Numbered from the stretch's first letter, positions 15,930-25,047 are shown. The stretch is DNA of 33,503 nt from a bacterium (GCA_023251895.1 JAHEXX010000009.1:1-33503); one strand, 5' to 3'. Notes: a model not told the origin generated them from the sequence alone. Made by a program: numbers and translations.

Positions 15930-18900
15930 TTACGTCGCCGCCTCCTGCAAGGCTGCCTCGGCCTCTCGGAGGTAGAGGGTGGCGCCGCAGTCGGTCAGGA
16001 TCTCCACAGCTCGTTCGAGGGTCGGTCGGGGGTCCTTGCCCAGCTTGCGCTCGGCGTCAGCAAGGTCGATGAGACACCTGGCCTGGTCGGGCCGCCAGCC
16101 CAGGGACTCGAAGCGGCCGGCGGCGGCGGCGATCGCCTCGGCCGATCCGGCCGGATCCTCGGCAACCAGTCCGTCCGCCCACAGCGCGAACGGTTCGGCC
16201 CCCGGCCACTCGCGGCTGAACTCCCGCAGTCGGTCACTCAGATTGCGCGCTTCATCGACCCGGCCGGCCCGGACAAGCGCCCGGATCGTCTCGAGCGTGA
16301 GCTCCTCAGTGCCCATGAGATCCACCCCGGAACGGTCGAGGCCCCACAGGAGGCGGCCGAGGGCGCCCTCCGGGTCACCCCGGCATTGTCCGACCCACGC
16401 CTCGGCGAGGGCCCGCAGGCAGTCGAACTGGGGCTCCGGGTTCTCGTCGAAGAACCGCCCGGCCTCGGAGAGGAGCGCCTCAGCTTCGTTCGCCTCGCCC
16501 CGCTGGACATGGATCATCGCCAGGCCGATCAGGTGGCCGTTCAGGACCGGCCCCTCGGCGACCTCCCGGGCGATCGCCAGTCCCTCGTTGCTGAGCTTCT
16601 CCGCCTCAGAAAGGTTGCCGCACTGGTACGCGTGCGAGGCGAGCTGCATCAGATGCCACGACTCCGTGTCCGGGTGTCCCGACTTCCGGGCGAGGTCCAG
16701 ACCTTCCCTCAGGATGCTCTCCGCCCGGGGCGGGTCGACCATGAGGAGCGTCGTACCAAGGTTGTTCGACGTCCGCAGGCGCAGGATGAGGTCGCCCGCC
16801 TCCTGCGCGACCGCGTGGGCCTCCTCCAGGAGGGACATGCCCTCCTTCGCCGTGCCCGTCCTCATCAGTACGAACGCGAGCGACTGGAGGGCGTGACCCT
16901 CCCAGACCCGAGCACCGACCCGCCGCGCCATCTCGACGCTGCGGCGGAGCGACGGTTCCGCCTCCGCGTAGTTCCCCCGGCGCCAGTGGTAGTAGCCGAG
17001 CACCATGAGCGCGCCGGCCAGATCCTCGCTCTCGCCGAAAGGCTCGAGGAGGTCGAGGGCCCGGCCGACGCCCGGCAGGACCGGATCATCCAAGCCCCCG
17101 TAGAAGGACATCCAGGCGATCCAGAACTCTACGCGACCGGCATCGGCGGATCGCCCCCGTGCCTCGTACCCCTCCAGGGCCGCCCGGAACGAACGGCTGG
17201 TCTCCTCGAAGGTCGCGATCCCGGTCGACGCGCGCGCGTACGCCTCCCAGAGCCGAGCCAGGTCCTCCTCTTCGACCTCCACCGTTCCCGACAGATCGAG
17301 CGCCGTGCGGTACCACCGCATGGCCTCGGCCGCCTGCCACAGGCGCCGGGCTCGATCTCCCGCGGCCCGCGCCCATCCGAATGCGCTGCGCTCCACCTCG
17401 CGCCGCCTCGGTGAGGTCTCCCCCAGCTCGTCCAGGTACCGGAGGCTCTCCGTGTAGTGGGAAGCGATGATCTCGGCGATCTCATCGGCCCGTTCGCCGA
17501 CTCGCTCCTCGGCCCACCGCGCCACGTCGGCGTGCTTCTCCGCCCGGAGCGACTTGGGGAGCGAATCGTAGGCGACGTCGCGGATCAGGACGTGGCGGAA
17601 CGCGAACTCCAGCTCGCCGGAGAACACGGGCGGCTCCCGGGGAACCACGATCTCCTTGACGCGCAGCCGCCCCAGGACCTCGCGGGCCTCGTGCGCTGCC
17701 ATCTCCGCGAGGCGGGCCACGGCGCCGGTCCAGAAGATCCGGCCGACCACGGCGGCATCCTGCAGCAAGGCCTTCTCGTCGGCCGGCAGGGTGTCCAGCC
17801 GGGCCGCGATCAGACCGTGGATCGAGCGGGGGACCTCGACCTCCTCGATGGGGCGGGCCAGCTCCCACGTGGCGGCGTCCGTGGCCCGGAGCACCCCGCG
17901 GTCGATCAGCATCCGCACGATCTCCTCGGTGAACAAGGGGTTGCCTTCGCTCCGGTCCACCACGAGCTGCTTCAGCTCCGCCGGGAGAGATGAGGCCAAC
18001 AGGTCGTCCAGCATCGACCCGCTCTCGTCGGCCGTCAGCGGATCGAGGTAGATGGCAGCGTAGTTCCGCTTCCCGCCGCCCCAGGCCGGACGGAGGTCGA
18101 GCAGCTCGGGCCGGGCCAGCGTGACGATAAGGATCGGCCCCTGGGCCCAGTCGGCCAGGTGGTCGATGAAGTCGAGGAGCCCCGCGTCCGCCCAGTGGAT
18201 GTCCTCGAAGATCAGGACCAGCGGGTACTGGGCCGCCATCCGCTCCAGGAACCGTCGCCACGCATCGAACAGGTCCTCCCGGCTGAACGCCCGCTCCGCG
18301 CCGGCGCCCACCAGGGCCCGGATGTGCGGGAGGACCGAGTCGTCACCGAACAGTTCCCGGACCGCCCGCTCGGTCTTGCGATCGGCCGCCTCGGGCGGGT
18401 CGTCCTCCAGGATCTCGCACTGCGCCTTCACGGCGTCGGCCAGCGCGGAGTACGAGACGTTCCCGTAGGCGAGGCAGCGGCCCCTTCGCCAGTAGAAGAA
18501 CTGGGGCAGGCCCTCGGTGTACTTGGCCAGCTCCCACGCCAGGCGGGACTTCCCGACGCCGGCCGGGCCCAGCACGGTGACCAGGGCCGGCCGCCCCTCC
18601 GACTCCACCCGGTGCAGGGTCTGCTTCAGGACCGCGAACTCCTCGTCCCGCCCCACCAGCCGGGCCTCCAGCCCGAGCGGTGCCCGCTCCCCCACCCGCC
18701 GAGCCTTCACGCGCAACGCGTCCCAGGCCGGAACGGGCCGGGCCTTTCCCTTCAGCTCCATGGCGGGGAGCTCGCGGTAGTCGATGACCTCCTTCGTGGC
18801 CGCGTAGGCCGCCGGACCCACCACCACGTGCCCGGGCTCTGCCGCCGTCTGCAGTCGAGCGGCGGTGTTGACGGCGTCGCCGGTGAGCATGCGGTCCCGG

Positions 18901-19367
18901 GAGCCGGCGGCCCGCTCCAGGTCCACCAGGATCTCGCCGCCCTCGATCCCGATCCGCATGGCGAGCTGCGGCCGGCCCTCCCCCGCGAACCCCCGGTTCA
19001 GCTCCGACAGGACGGCCTGCATCTCCAGGCCGGCCCGCACGGCCCGCTCGGGGTCGTCCTCGTGGGCGGAGGGCACACCGAACACCGCGAGCATGGCGTC
19101 GCCCATGAACTTCTCCAGGAGCCCGCCGTACCGGTCCACCTCCTGGGACAGGCGATCGAACGCCCGCCCCACGAGCGACTGGACGATCTCGGGGTCCTCC
19201 TGCTCCGCGAGCGAGGTGGAACCCACGATGTCGGCGAACAGGGCGATGGCGAACTTGCGCTCCCTGCGGGCGGCGGGGGCCGCCTCCGCGAAGGAAGTCC
19301 CGCACGACGAACAGAACCGTGCGTCCCCGGCGTTCTCGGAACCGCACGACTGGCAGGTGAGGCTCAC
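15930..19367 (-). CDS. Zinc-ribbon / class III cyclase / AAA-type ATPase / TPR regulator 1
   Basis: A 1145-residue multidomain protein. A zinc ribbon (C5, C8, C19, C22) leads. A class III nucleotide cyclase domain (about 36-220) follows, with metal aspartates D46 (FADIVGST) and D90 (KFMGDAMLAVFG) and the transition-state pair N167 and R171 (GDAVNTAARL), so it should be active, probably making cAMP. Next is an NTPase domain with Walker A GPAGVGKS (267-274) and Walker B LIFEDIHWAD (385-394). Helical TPR-like repeats fill about residues 640-1145. It has no membrane segment. The GTG at 19367 has no Shine-Dalgarno and lies 42 bp after the NOX-like gene, so co-transcription is possible. It parallels the protein at 27.6-31.1 kb along its whole length. 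Confidence 0.9.
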   Translation of the reverse strand: MSLTCQSCGSENAGDARFCSSCGTSFAEAAPAARRERKFAIALFADIVGSTSLAEQEDPEIVQSLVGRAFDRLSQEVDRYGGLLEKFMGDAMLAVFGVPSAHEDDPERAVRAGLEMQAVLSELNRGFAGEGRPQLAMRIGIEGGEILVDLERAAGSRDRMLTGDAVNTAARLQTAAEPGHVVVGPAAYAATKEVIDYRELPAMELKGKARPVPAWDALRVKARRVGERAPLGLEARLVGRDEEFAVLKQTLHRVESEGRPALVTVLGPAGVGKSRLAWELAKYTEGLPQFFYWRRGRCLAYGNVSYSALADAVKAQCEILEDDPPEAADRKTERAVRELFGDDSVLPHIRALVGAGAERAFSREDLFDAWRRFLERMAAQYPLVLIFEDIHWADAGLLDFIDHLADWAQGPILIVTLARPELLDLRPAWGGGKRNYAAIYLDPLTADESGSMLDDLLASSLPAELKQLVVDRSEGNPLFTEEIVRMLIDRGVLRATDAATWELARPIEEVEVPRSIHGLIAARLDTLPADEKALLQDAAVVGRIFWTGAVARLAEMAAHEAREVLGRLRVKEIVVPREPPVFSGELEFAFRHVLIRDVAYDSLPKSLRAEKHADVARWAEERVGERADEIAEIIASHYTESLRYLDELGETSPRRREVERSAFGWARAAGDRARRLWQAAEAMRWYRTALDLSGTVEVEEEDLARLWEAYARASTGIATFEETSRSFRAALEGYEARGRSADAGRVEFWIAWMSFYGGLDDPVLPGVGRALDLLEPFGESEDLAGALMVLGYYHWRRGNYAEAEPSLRRSVEMARRVGARVWEGHALQSLAFVLMRTGTAKEGMSLLEEAHAVAQEAGDLILRLRTSNNLGTTLLMVDPPRAESILREGLDLARKSGHPDTESWHLMQLASHAYQCGNLSEAEKLSNEGLAIAREVAEGPVLNGHLIGLAMIHVQRGEANEAEALLSEAGRFFDENPEPQFDCLRALAEAWVGQCRGDPEGALGRLLWGLDRSGVDLMGTEELTLETIRALVRAGRVDEARNLSDRLREFSREWPGAEPFALWADGLVAEDPAGSAEAIAAAAGRFESLGWRPDQARCLIDLADAERKLGKDPRPTLERAVEILTDCGATLYLREAEAALQEAAT

Positions 19368-19409
19368 CAGCCGATTCTAGGTCGGCGGCCAGCCGCCGGT
19401 GGGCCTCGA

Positions 19410-20393
19410 TCACGCGTGCGCCGTGATCACGCCCCCCTGGACGGTGCGCGTGGCGCTGGGCTTCCACTGCGCGTGCACGTAGCGCGGGCGCCCGTCGGGC
19501 AGGCGGCAGGTCGCCTCGAAGCCGTAGTTGTGCACCTTGGTTACCGTCCCGCGACAGAGCGTTCCGCTCGGCAGGTACTCCATCTGGAAGTCCGTCGAGA
19601 CCAGCCGCTGCGGCGTGAACAACAGATCGGCGCGCACGAGTACGCGCTGCGATCCCGTTCCGTTCCCGGCCATCGAGATGATCCCCTTGGTGACTCCCGC
19701 ATCGGTGAGGATCTGTCCGCTCAAGGCGTCGCGGAAGCTGGCGGCGTTCCACGGCTTCGGGTGGAAGCGGAGTGGCCCGAGGGCGAGCGCGCCGACGACC
19801 GCGACGGCGACCCCGGCCGCGCCGACCGGCGCAAGGCGAAGGAGCCACCCCGACCGACGCCACCGTCGCAGCACGCGCCACGCGATCAGGGCGCAGATCG
19901 TTCCCACGGCGACGGCGTAGATGGCCAGGAGCCAAGCGGTGCTGCGGTCCGTGCCGCTGCCGAGACCGTGCAGCGTCGCCGCGCTCCAGACGACGAAGTT
20001 GACGTAGTGCGCTCGCCGCCAGAACCGGTAGGTGATCCGGCGGCTGCGGTAGTGGTTCGTGAAGGCGAGTGCGAGCAGGAGCTCGGCGGCGACGATACCG
20101 AGCCCCGTCCAGATCGGCCGATAGCGCGACACCAGGGGGGCCACCAGGGACGTGAGCGAGAACGGGAGGTAGGCGTCGATGGCGACCGCAACGACGTGGA
20201 TGACGACGAACGTCCCAACCAAGAGGCCGCCGAACCGATGCACGTCCTCGAGGGCGAACCGCGGCCAGTGCTTCATTGACTTCTTGCCGGTCATCGAGAG
20301 CCCGATCGCGACGACCGTGGACAGAAGTACGTAAGCAACCACGCCGCCGGCGCGGGCCGCATACCAGTCGATCGGGCTCGACGTCAGATGCAC
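19410..20393 (-). CDS. Ferric-reductase/NOX-like di-haem transmembrane protein with novel C-terminal domain
   Basis: A 327-residue membrane protein with about six helices. Four histidines lie as H52-x13-H66 and H129-x12-H142, the spacing of the two b-haem ligand pairs in NOX and ferric reductases. The usual C-terminal FAD/NAD(P)H reductase domain is absent. After the last helix come about 115 residues, probably beta-rich (DALSGQILTDAGVTKG to the C-terminus), of a type I do not recognise. The start GTG at 20393 overlaps the apbE end by ten bases, so the two are coupled. Electrons must come from another protein. The pairing with ApbE suggests a flavoprotein partner. Confidence 0.78.
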   Translation of the reverse strand: MHLTSSPIDWYAARAGGVVAYVLLSTVVAIGLSMTGKKSMKHWPRFALEDVHRFGGLLVGTFVVIHVVAVAIDAYLPFSLTSLVAPLVSRYRPIWTGLGIVAAELLLALAFTNHYRSRRITYRFWRRAHYVNFVVWSAATLHGLGSGTDRSTAWLLAIYAVAVGTICALIAWRVLRRWRRSGWLLRLAPVGAAGVAVAVVGALALGPLRFHPKPWNAASFRDALSGQILTDAGVTKGIISMAGNGTGSQRVLVRADLLFTPQRLVSTDFQMEYLPSGTLCRGTVTKVHNYGFEATCRLPDGRPRYVHAQWKPSATRTVQGGVITAHA

Positions 20394-21232
20394 GCGAGCG
20401 CCTCGCGCATGCTGCGTCGCCACGCGCTGTTGGGCGTGACGGCGCCGTCTCCGGTCAGGAATCGCGCGGGGATCCCTCTCTCGTCGAGCCAATCGGGTCC
20501 CCGCTCGCCGAGCAGGAAGCCGGCCTTCGCCGCGATGTCTGCCGCCAGACAGTTCGCGCCGCACGCCGTCACCTGCGCCCACGGGGACGTTGCGGGAAGG
20601 CCTGTCCGCGGATCGATCAGATGGTGCTGGACGCGCCCGGCGCGCAGCCACCGCCGCTCGGTGTTGCCGCTCGTGGCAAGCGCGCCCCGACGGAGCGACA
20701 CCGCTTCGCCGCCGGGAAGCTCAACGGTGAGCTCGCCGCGCGCCGCGAGGTCCCCGCCGGCCGAGACGAACCCATCATCGGAAAGCAGCGCGACGGCGTC
20801 GTCGACCGCGAGCGACTTCACGACGCCGTTCAGGTCGAGCGTCACGCCGGGGCGAAGGCCCACCAGACGCCCCAGCACGAGAACCGGGCTCGCCGCCGGC
20901 GGTCGTCCGGGAGGTTGCGGATCGGGCGCGAGCAGCGAGAAGTCGCGCGTGTAACCGGCGGCCTCGAGCGCCGCGCCGATCGTCGGTTCGACGAGTCCTT
21001 CGGTCTCGTCGGCGGCGCGAAGCGCGACCCGCAGCGTGTCGGCGAAGAGCTGAGAGACGAAGACGAGCCGTCCGGCCGATGCGTTGACGCCGTTCAACTC
21101 GCTCTTCGGGATGAACCGGCTGAAGACGAGGTCCCGCTCGTGGAACAGGCGCTCGATCGCCAGATGCTCGACCGGCGTTCCACCGCCGACGACGATCTCA
21201 CAGCCCATCGCCTCGAATCGATGGTCGCTCAC
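20384..21232 (-). CDS. apbE: FAD:protein FMN transferase (ApbE)
   Basis: A 282-residue enzyme that moves FMN from FAD onto a threonine or serine of a target protein. ApbE landmarks are all present: HRFEAMGCEIVV at the start, SRFIPKSELNGVN (38-50), LDLNGVVKSLAVDDA (132-146), FVSAGGDL (155-162), ATSGNTERRW and HHLIDPRTGLP, then ADIAAKA near the end. No signal peptide or lipobox is seen, unlike many exported ApbE proteins, so it may act inside the cell. The GTG at 21232 overlaps the previous stop as GTGA, and the next gene overlaps its own stop. No classic FMN-binding domain gene is visible beside it. Confidence 0.9.
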   Translation of the reverse strand: MSDHRFEAMGCEIVVGGGTPVEHLAIERLFHERDLVFSRFIPKSELNGVNASAGRLVFVSQLFADTLRVALRAADETEGLVEPTIGAALEAAGYTRDFSLLAPDPQPPGRPPAASPVLVLGRLVGLRPGVTLDLNGVVKSLAVDDAVALLSDDGFVSAGGDLAARGELTVELPGGEAVSLRRGALATSGNTERRWLRAGRVQHHLIDPRTGLPATSPWAQVTACGANCLAADIAAKAGFLLGERGPDWLDERGIPARFLTGDGAVTPNSAWRRSMREALACI

Positions 21233-21558
21233 GAAACGGCCGTCGCGGCACCCGGAGGCGCGTGTGCCGGGGCGACGATTCCCGCTTGCAGGAGGTCGCG
21301 GCGGACGATGCTGACGAAGCGCGCGGGCGCCGCGAGCGCCGTGGCCGGGCGTTTCGGATGCCCCGCGTAGGAGTGGCGGGCGAACACCATCGCGGCACCG
21401 AAGATCAGGGCGCCTGCGATACCGAAGACGGCCTTTGCCACGCCGGCCCGCCGCCGCGCGGACCGGAGCTCCTCGGCCCTCGACGACGACGTCCGAGCGT
21501 CGGCTCGAGGCCCGGTCGCCTCGGGAACGCGCCTTCGTGGCTTCCTCGAGCGGCTCAC
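21229..21558 (-). CDS. Small single-pass membrane protein in the apbE cassette
   Basis: A 109-residue protein with a long basic, probably cytoplasmic N-terminus (residues 1-40), one transmembrane helix (about 40-60) and a short proline/alanine-rich outside tail. No cofactor motif, cysteine or ApbE target motif is evident. I do not recognise a family. The GTG at 21558 has GAGGGA upstream; a TTG start further out (21636) is the alternative. The stop overlaps the apbE start as GTGA, which argues that it functions with ApbE and the di-haem protein. Confidence 0.6.
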   Translation of the reverse strand: MSRSRKPRRRVPEATGPRADARTSSSRAEELRSARRRAGVAKAVFGIAGALIFGAAMVFARHSYAGHPKRPATALAAPARFVSIVRRDLLQAGIVAPAHAPPGAATAVS

Positions 21559-21589
21559 GCTGGATCCCTCGCACGGATGGGCAACACGA

Positions 21590-21634
21590 TGAGCACTCCG
21601 ACCTGTCTCCGGATCCTGCGCGGGTGAGCACTCC
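21590..21634. repeat. Ten-base direct repeat upstream of the apbE cassette
   Basis: TGAGCACTCC occurs at 21590-21599 and again at 21625-21634, 35 bases apart. It lies in the 144-bp gap ahead of the minus-strand cassette. It could be a regulator site or chance. Confidence 0.3.
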
Positions 21635-21702
21635 AAATTACCTGGCGGCGATTGGAATCAGGTCAGGAGGAGATTGGGAGACGGTAAGAATCGCGCGACG
21701 GC

Positions 21703-22257
21703 TCACACCTCGGTGCGGTCCTCGCGGCGCAGTTCGCAGCGCACGCCGAACCAGACCTCGTCGCCGTAGCGATGCTCGAAACGCTCGACAGGACGCAGCC
21801 CGACCTTCTCCGCGACCCGGATCGAGGGGATGTTGTCCGCGCTCGCGTACGCGCGCACGACCTCGGCGCCCAGCGTGTCGAACGCGTAGACCACGAGCGC
21901 ACCGACCGCCTCGGTTGCGTACCCCCGCCGCTGGAACGCCGGCGCCACCGTGTAGCCCACCTTGATCACGCCAGGCTCGCCATCGGCGGGACTCAGCCCC
22001 ACGTCACCGACCAGCCGCCCGCTCTCGCGTTCCTCGACCGAGAACTGGATCCACCCGCCCAGCTCACCGGGCGCCCGGCCGGTCATCTCCTCGATCTCCG
22101 CCCGGACCCCTTCCGGGTCGGTCCGCTCCCACCCCTGGTGGCGGTGGACGTCGGGGTCGCTGCGGTACGCCGAGATCGTCTCGGCGTCGTCGGGCCTCGA
22201 CCGGCGGAGCAGCAGGCGCTCGGTGAGGAGCGGTTCGAAATCATCGTCGACGCGCAT
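21703..22257 (-). CDS. GNAT-family N-acetyltransferase (RimJ/RimL-like)
   Basis: A 184-residue acetyl-CoA-dependent transferase. The start LLTERLLLRRSRPDDAETI is typical of RimJ/RimL-type proteins. The acetyl-CoA loop is QRRGYATEAVGALVVYAF, with the R/Q-x-x-G-x-A pattern, and NIPSIRVAEKVGLRPV is the usual motif B region. Targets may be protein N-termini, antibiotics or small amines; nothing discriminates. The ATG at 22257 lacks a Shine-Dalgarno, but a TACGCT (22267-22272, minus strand) lies nine bases ahead, so a near-leaderless start is possible. Confidence 0.85.
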   Translation of the reverse strand: MRVDDDFEPLLTERLLLRRSRPDDAETISAYRSDPDVHRHQGWERTDPEGVRAEIEEMTGRAPGELGGWIQFSVEERESGRLVGDVGLSPADGEPGVIKVGYTVAPAFQRRGYATEAVGALVVYAFDTLGAEVVRAYASADNIPSIRVAEKVGLRPVERFEHRYGDEVWFGVRCELRREDRTEV

Positions 22258-22322
22258 CGAGCAGCAAGCGTAGCGGGCGGCGAGGCCGGAACGCGGTATC
22301 GACCGTCCGGTGGGCTGCTTCC

Positions 22323-22742
22323 TTATCGATCGGTTCGCTCGAGCACCACGACCGGGATCGCGCGCTCCGTCCTCTCCCCGTAATCTCCGAAGGCGGGGAA
22401 GAGCGCGACCTGGCGCGCCCACAGTTCCTCCCGCTCACCACCGGTGGCGACCCTCGCGCGCACGGGGAATGTCTCGGTCCCGACCTCGATCGTCACCTCG
22501 GGATGCGCGATCACGTTGTGGTACCAGTCGGGGTTCCGGGGGGCGCCGGCTTTCGTGGCGAGCACCACGAACCGGTCGCCGTCGGCCAAGTACGCGAGCG
22601 GGTTCGTGCGGGCCTGCCCGGTCCTGGCCCCGGTCGTGTGAAGCAGCAGCAAGTTCCGGCCTTCGAACCTTCCGCCCACCTTGCCCCCGTTCGCGCGGAA
22701 CTCCTCGATGATGGAGCTGTTCCAGTCGTTCACTTGGGGCAT
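22323..22742 (-). CDS. Deazaflavin (F420)-dependent nitroreductase-family protein
   Basis: A 139-residue split-barrel protein of the Ddn-like family. LLLLHTTGARTGQARTNPLAYL and FVVLATKAGAPRNPDWYHNVIAHP are the family's standard N- and mid-motifs, with PEVTIEVG following. These proteins use the actinobacterial deazaflavin F420 or related flavins to reduce diverse substrates. The ATG at 22742 follows AGGAGG with six bases spacing. It starts 21 bp after the lytic transglycosylase stop and is probably co-transcribed with it. The F420 link is one reason the window looks actinobacterial. Confidence 0.9.
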   Translation of the reverse strand: MPQVNDWNSSIIEEFRANGGKVGGRFEGRNLLLLHTTGARTGQARTNPLAYLADGDRFVVLATKAGAPRNPDWYHNVIAHPEVTIEVGTETFPVRARVATGGEREELWARQVALFPAFGDYGERTERAIPVVVLERTDR

Positions 22743-22763
22743 CTCGTCCTCCTGATGGATCGA

Positions 22764-23618
22764 TCAGGCCCCGGGGCCGCTGAGCTGCACCAGGCCGGAG
22801 CGGGTCAGCACGAAGACCTGCCAGTTGTAGTACGCGTAGAAGTTCCGGGCATCCCGCATCATCTGGCGGGCGTACAGCATCACGGCCCGCACGTACGCCC
22901 GGGCCGGGTTGTAGTGGTACAGCGCCCCCGGGTAGTTGCGGGGCGCGCCCGACGCGTGAAGGTAGTTCGCGGCCCCAAGGATCGCGTCGCGGGGGTCGTG
23001 CACGTCGCCGCCCAGGCCGTACGCCTTCCACGTTGCGCGGATGAACTGCATCGGCCCTTGGGCGCCCGCAGAGCTTGCCGAGATGACCCGGCCGAACTTC
23101 GACTCGATGAAGTTCACGGCCGCCAGGACCTGCCAGGTCACGCCGAAGCGCTTCTCGGCCTCCCGGTAGTAGCCGAGCAGGACGTCCGCCGGCGGCGGCG
23201 CCTGGGTCCGAAGGTGCGGCGCGTGGCGGCTTGGCGTGCCGATCAACGAGAGGATCTCCGCCCCCGCCGTCGCGTTCGCCCGGGCCTCGGCGCGAACGTC
23301 GGGAGGGAGCCGCGGGAGGACTTCCTTCAGCAGATCGGGGTCGCGGGCCAGCGTCCCGTAGATGCGCTGCTGCCGCAGCGCCAGCAACTCGAGCGACACC
23401 GGAGGCGGCCACGTCGCGGAACCACCCGAAGTCGTCCACGCGTCGATCGACCGATCGAGATCGGCCGTCACCGCCTGGAGCTCGCGAGCGAGCCCCTCCG
23501 GATCCGAGGGCACGGGCGTGACGGATGCCGCCGGTGACCCCCCTGCTGATGGGCCGCCGCTCTCACATCCCACGAAGAGCAGGCACACGGCGAGAAGGGC
23601 GACGGCGGCTCGCCTCAC
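22764..23618 (-). CDS. Lytic transglycosylase-like lipoprotein (SLT domain)
   Basis: A 284-residue protein with a short hydrophobic leader and LLFVGC lipobox (C18; phenylalanine at -3 is atypical). A serine/proline linker follows. The SLT-like domain starts near residue 143: VLAAVNFIESKFGR gives catalytic E172, then SSAGAQGPMQFIRATW, DVHDPRDAILGAANYL and YHYNPARAYVRAVM, all typical of goose-lysozyme-like transglycosylases that cut the glycan strand with anhydro product. It should act at the outer face of the membrane. The start is a GTG at 23618 with only a weak, close GGAAGG. Confidence 0.85.
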   Translation of the reverse strand: MRRAAVALLAVCLLFVGCESGGPSAGGSPAASVTPVPSDPEGLARELQAVTADLDRSIDAWTTSGGSATWPPPVSLELLALRQQRIYGTLARDPDLLKEVLPRLPPDVRAEARANATAGAEILSLIGTPSRHAPHLRTQAPPPADVLLGYYREAEKRFGVTWQVLAAVNFIESKFGRVISASSAGAQGPMQFIRATWKAYGLGGDVHDPRDAILGAANYLHASGAPRNYPGALYHYNPARAYVRAVMLYARQMMRDARNFYAYYNWQVFVLTRSGLVQLSGPGA

Positions 23619-23649
23619 CCTTCCATTCTGCAGCGAGAACGAAACTTGG

Positions 23650-25047
23650 TCAGTCCACCCCGGCGGACAGGCGCTGCAGGCCGTCGTAGGCCGCGTACTT
23701 GTACGCCTCGCTGAGCGTCGGCACGTTGAACGTGGTGTGGATGAAGTAGTCGATGGTTCCGCCCTGCTGCAGCACGGCCTGCCCCAGATGGATCAGCTCC
23801 GAGGCCTCGTCCCCCAGGATGTGGACACCGAGCAGAAGCCGGTCCTCGCGCCGGAACACCAGCTTCACCAGCCCCTCCATGGCGCCCGAGATCCGCGCCC
23901 GGGCGTTCCCCGAGAACCACGCCCGGCCCACCTCGAAGTCGATGCCGGCCTCCCTCGCCGCCTCCTCGGTCATCCCAACCATCGCCACGTCGGGGATCGT
24001 GTACACGCCGAAGGGGGCGAGTGGGTCCACGGTTTCCTTGAACGGGATCTTGAACGCGTGGCATGCGGCCACCCGCCCCTGCTCCATGGCCACCGAGGCG
24101 AGGCCGGGGGGCCCGATCACGTCGCCGGCCGCGTAGATGCCTTCCGCGGTCGTCCGGAAGGTCTCGTCCACTACGATCCGACCCCGCCCGTCGACCTCCA
24201 CGCCGGCCTCGGCCAGCCCGAGTCCCTCCGTGTTGCCGGCCCGTCCCGCCGCGAACAACACCGCATCGGCCGGCACCAGCTCGCCGCTCGACAGGGTTAG
24301 GACGAGTGCCCCCTCCGCGCGCTCCACGGAACTCACCTCGGTCTCGAGCGCAAGTCGCATCCCCAGGCCGCCGAAGACGGCCGCCAGCTCCCGTGAGATT
24401 TCGTCGTCCAGGAACGGCAGCAGTCGATCGCGGGTGTCCACCAGCATGACGCTCGACCCGAGGGCCAGGAAGATCGACGCGTACTCGCATCCCACCGCTC
24501 CGCCGCCGATCACCGCGAGCCGCTTGGGGATCCGAGCCAGGTCCAGGATCGACTCGGACTCATGGACATCGGGATCGTCGAAGGGCACGCCCGGCGGATG
24601 GTAGGGACGCGAGCCCGTGGCGATCAGGATCACCTCGGCCTCCAGGATTCGCTCCCCGTCGGGACCGTGCGCCACGACTGTGCGCCCGGGCCCCAGCCGC
24701 GCCTCGCCGCGGTAGAGCTCGATCCCGTGTCGTTCGATGTTGCGGCGCACGGTCTCGACCGACAACCGCACCACGTCGTCCGCGCGCGCCCGCATGCGGT
24801 TCAGGGCGGTCTCGTGGGTAAGCTCCATGCCCAGGCCGTAGAGCTCGCGGCGACGGAAGCCGGTGAGGTACAGGGCAGCCTCGCGCAGCGTCTTCGTGGG
24901 GATCCCGGCCTTGGTGGCGGTCGAGCCGCCGGGGTCTTCGCGGAGGTCGACGATGGCGACCTTCTTACCGAAGTAGGCGGCCTGCGCACCGCCCTTTTCC
25001 CCGGCAGGACCGGCGCCGATCACGACCAGATCGAAGCGTTCACTCAC
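23650..25047 (-). CDS. sthA: Soluble pyridine nucleotide transhydrogenase (SthA-like)
   Basis: A 465-residue FAD flavoprotein exchanging hydride between NADPH and NAD+. The FAD-binding GAGPAGEKGG is at 11-20, the NAD(P)-binding IGGGAVGCEYA lies mid-protein, and a second FAD motif (GIYAAGDVIG) follows. The usual redox-active cysteine pair of the lipoamide dehydrogenase family is replaced by GGSTATKAGIPTKTLREAA (40-58), which is the transhydrogenase-type pattern. The C-terminal dimer domain ends with TFNVPTLSEAYKYAA. Length equals typical SthA (about 466). The GTG at 25047 is chosen because it places the FAD motif at the normal distance from the start. It is divergent from the DUF2089 operon. 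Confidence 0.88.
   Translation of the reverse strand: MSERFDLVVIGAGPAGEKGGAQAAYFGKKVAIVDLREDPGGSTATKAGIPTKTLREAALYLTGFRRRELYGLGMELTHETALNRMRARADDVVRLSVETVRRNIERHGIELYRGEARLGPGRTVVAHGPDGERILEAEVILIATGSRPYHPPGVPFDDPDVHESESILDLARIPKRLAVIGGGAVGCEYASIFLALGSSVMLVDTRDRLLPFLDDEISRELAAVFGGLGMRLALETEVSSVERAEGALVLTLSSGELVPADAVLFAAGRAGNTEGLGLAEAGVEVDGRGRIVVDETFRTTAEGIYAAGDVIGPPGLASVAMEQGRVAACHAFKIPFKETVDPLAPFGVYTIPDVAMVGMTEEAAREAGIDFEVGRAWFSGNARARISGAMEGLVKLVFRREDRLLLGVHILGDEASELIHLGQAVLQQGGTIDYFIHTTFNVPTLSEAYKYAAYDGLQRLSAGVD

Noticed and set aside
18159-20279. A 706-codon open frame on the plus strand across cyclase 1 and the di-haem gene
   Set aside because: It is antisense to two genes with clear motifs, has no recognisable domain and reads as an arginine/proline/glycine-rich shadow of high-G+C coding DNA.
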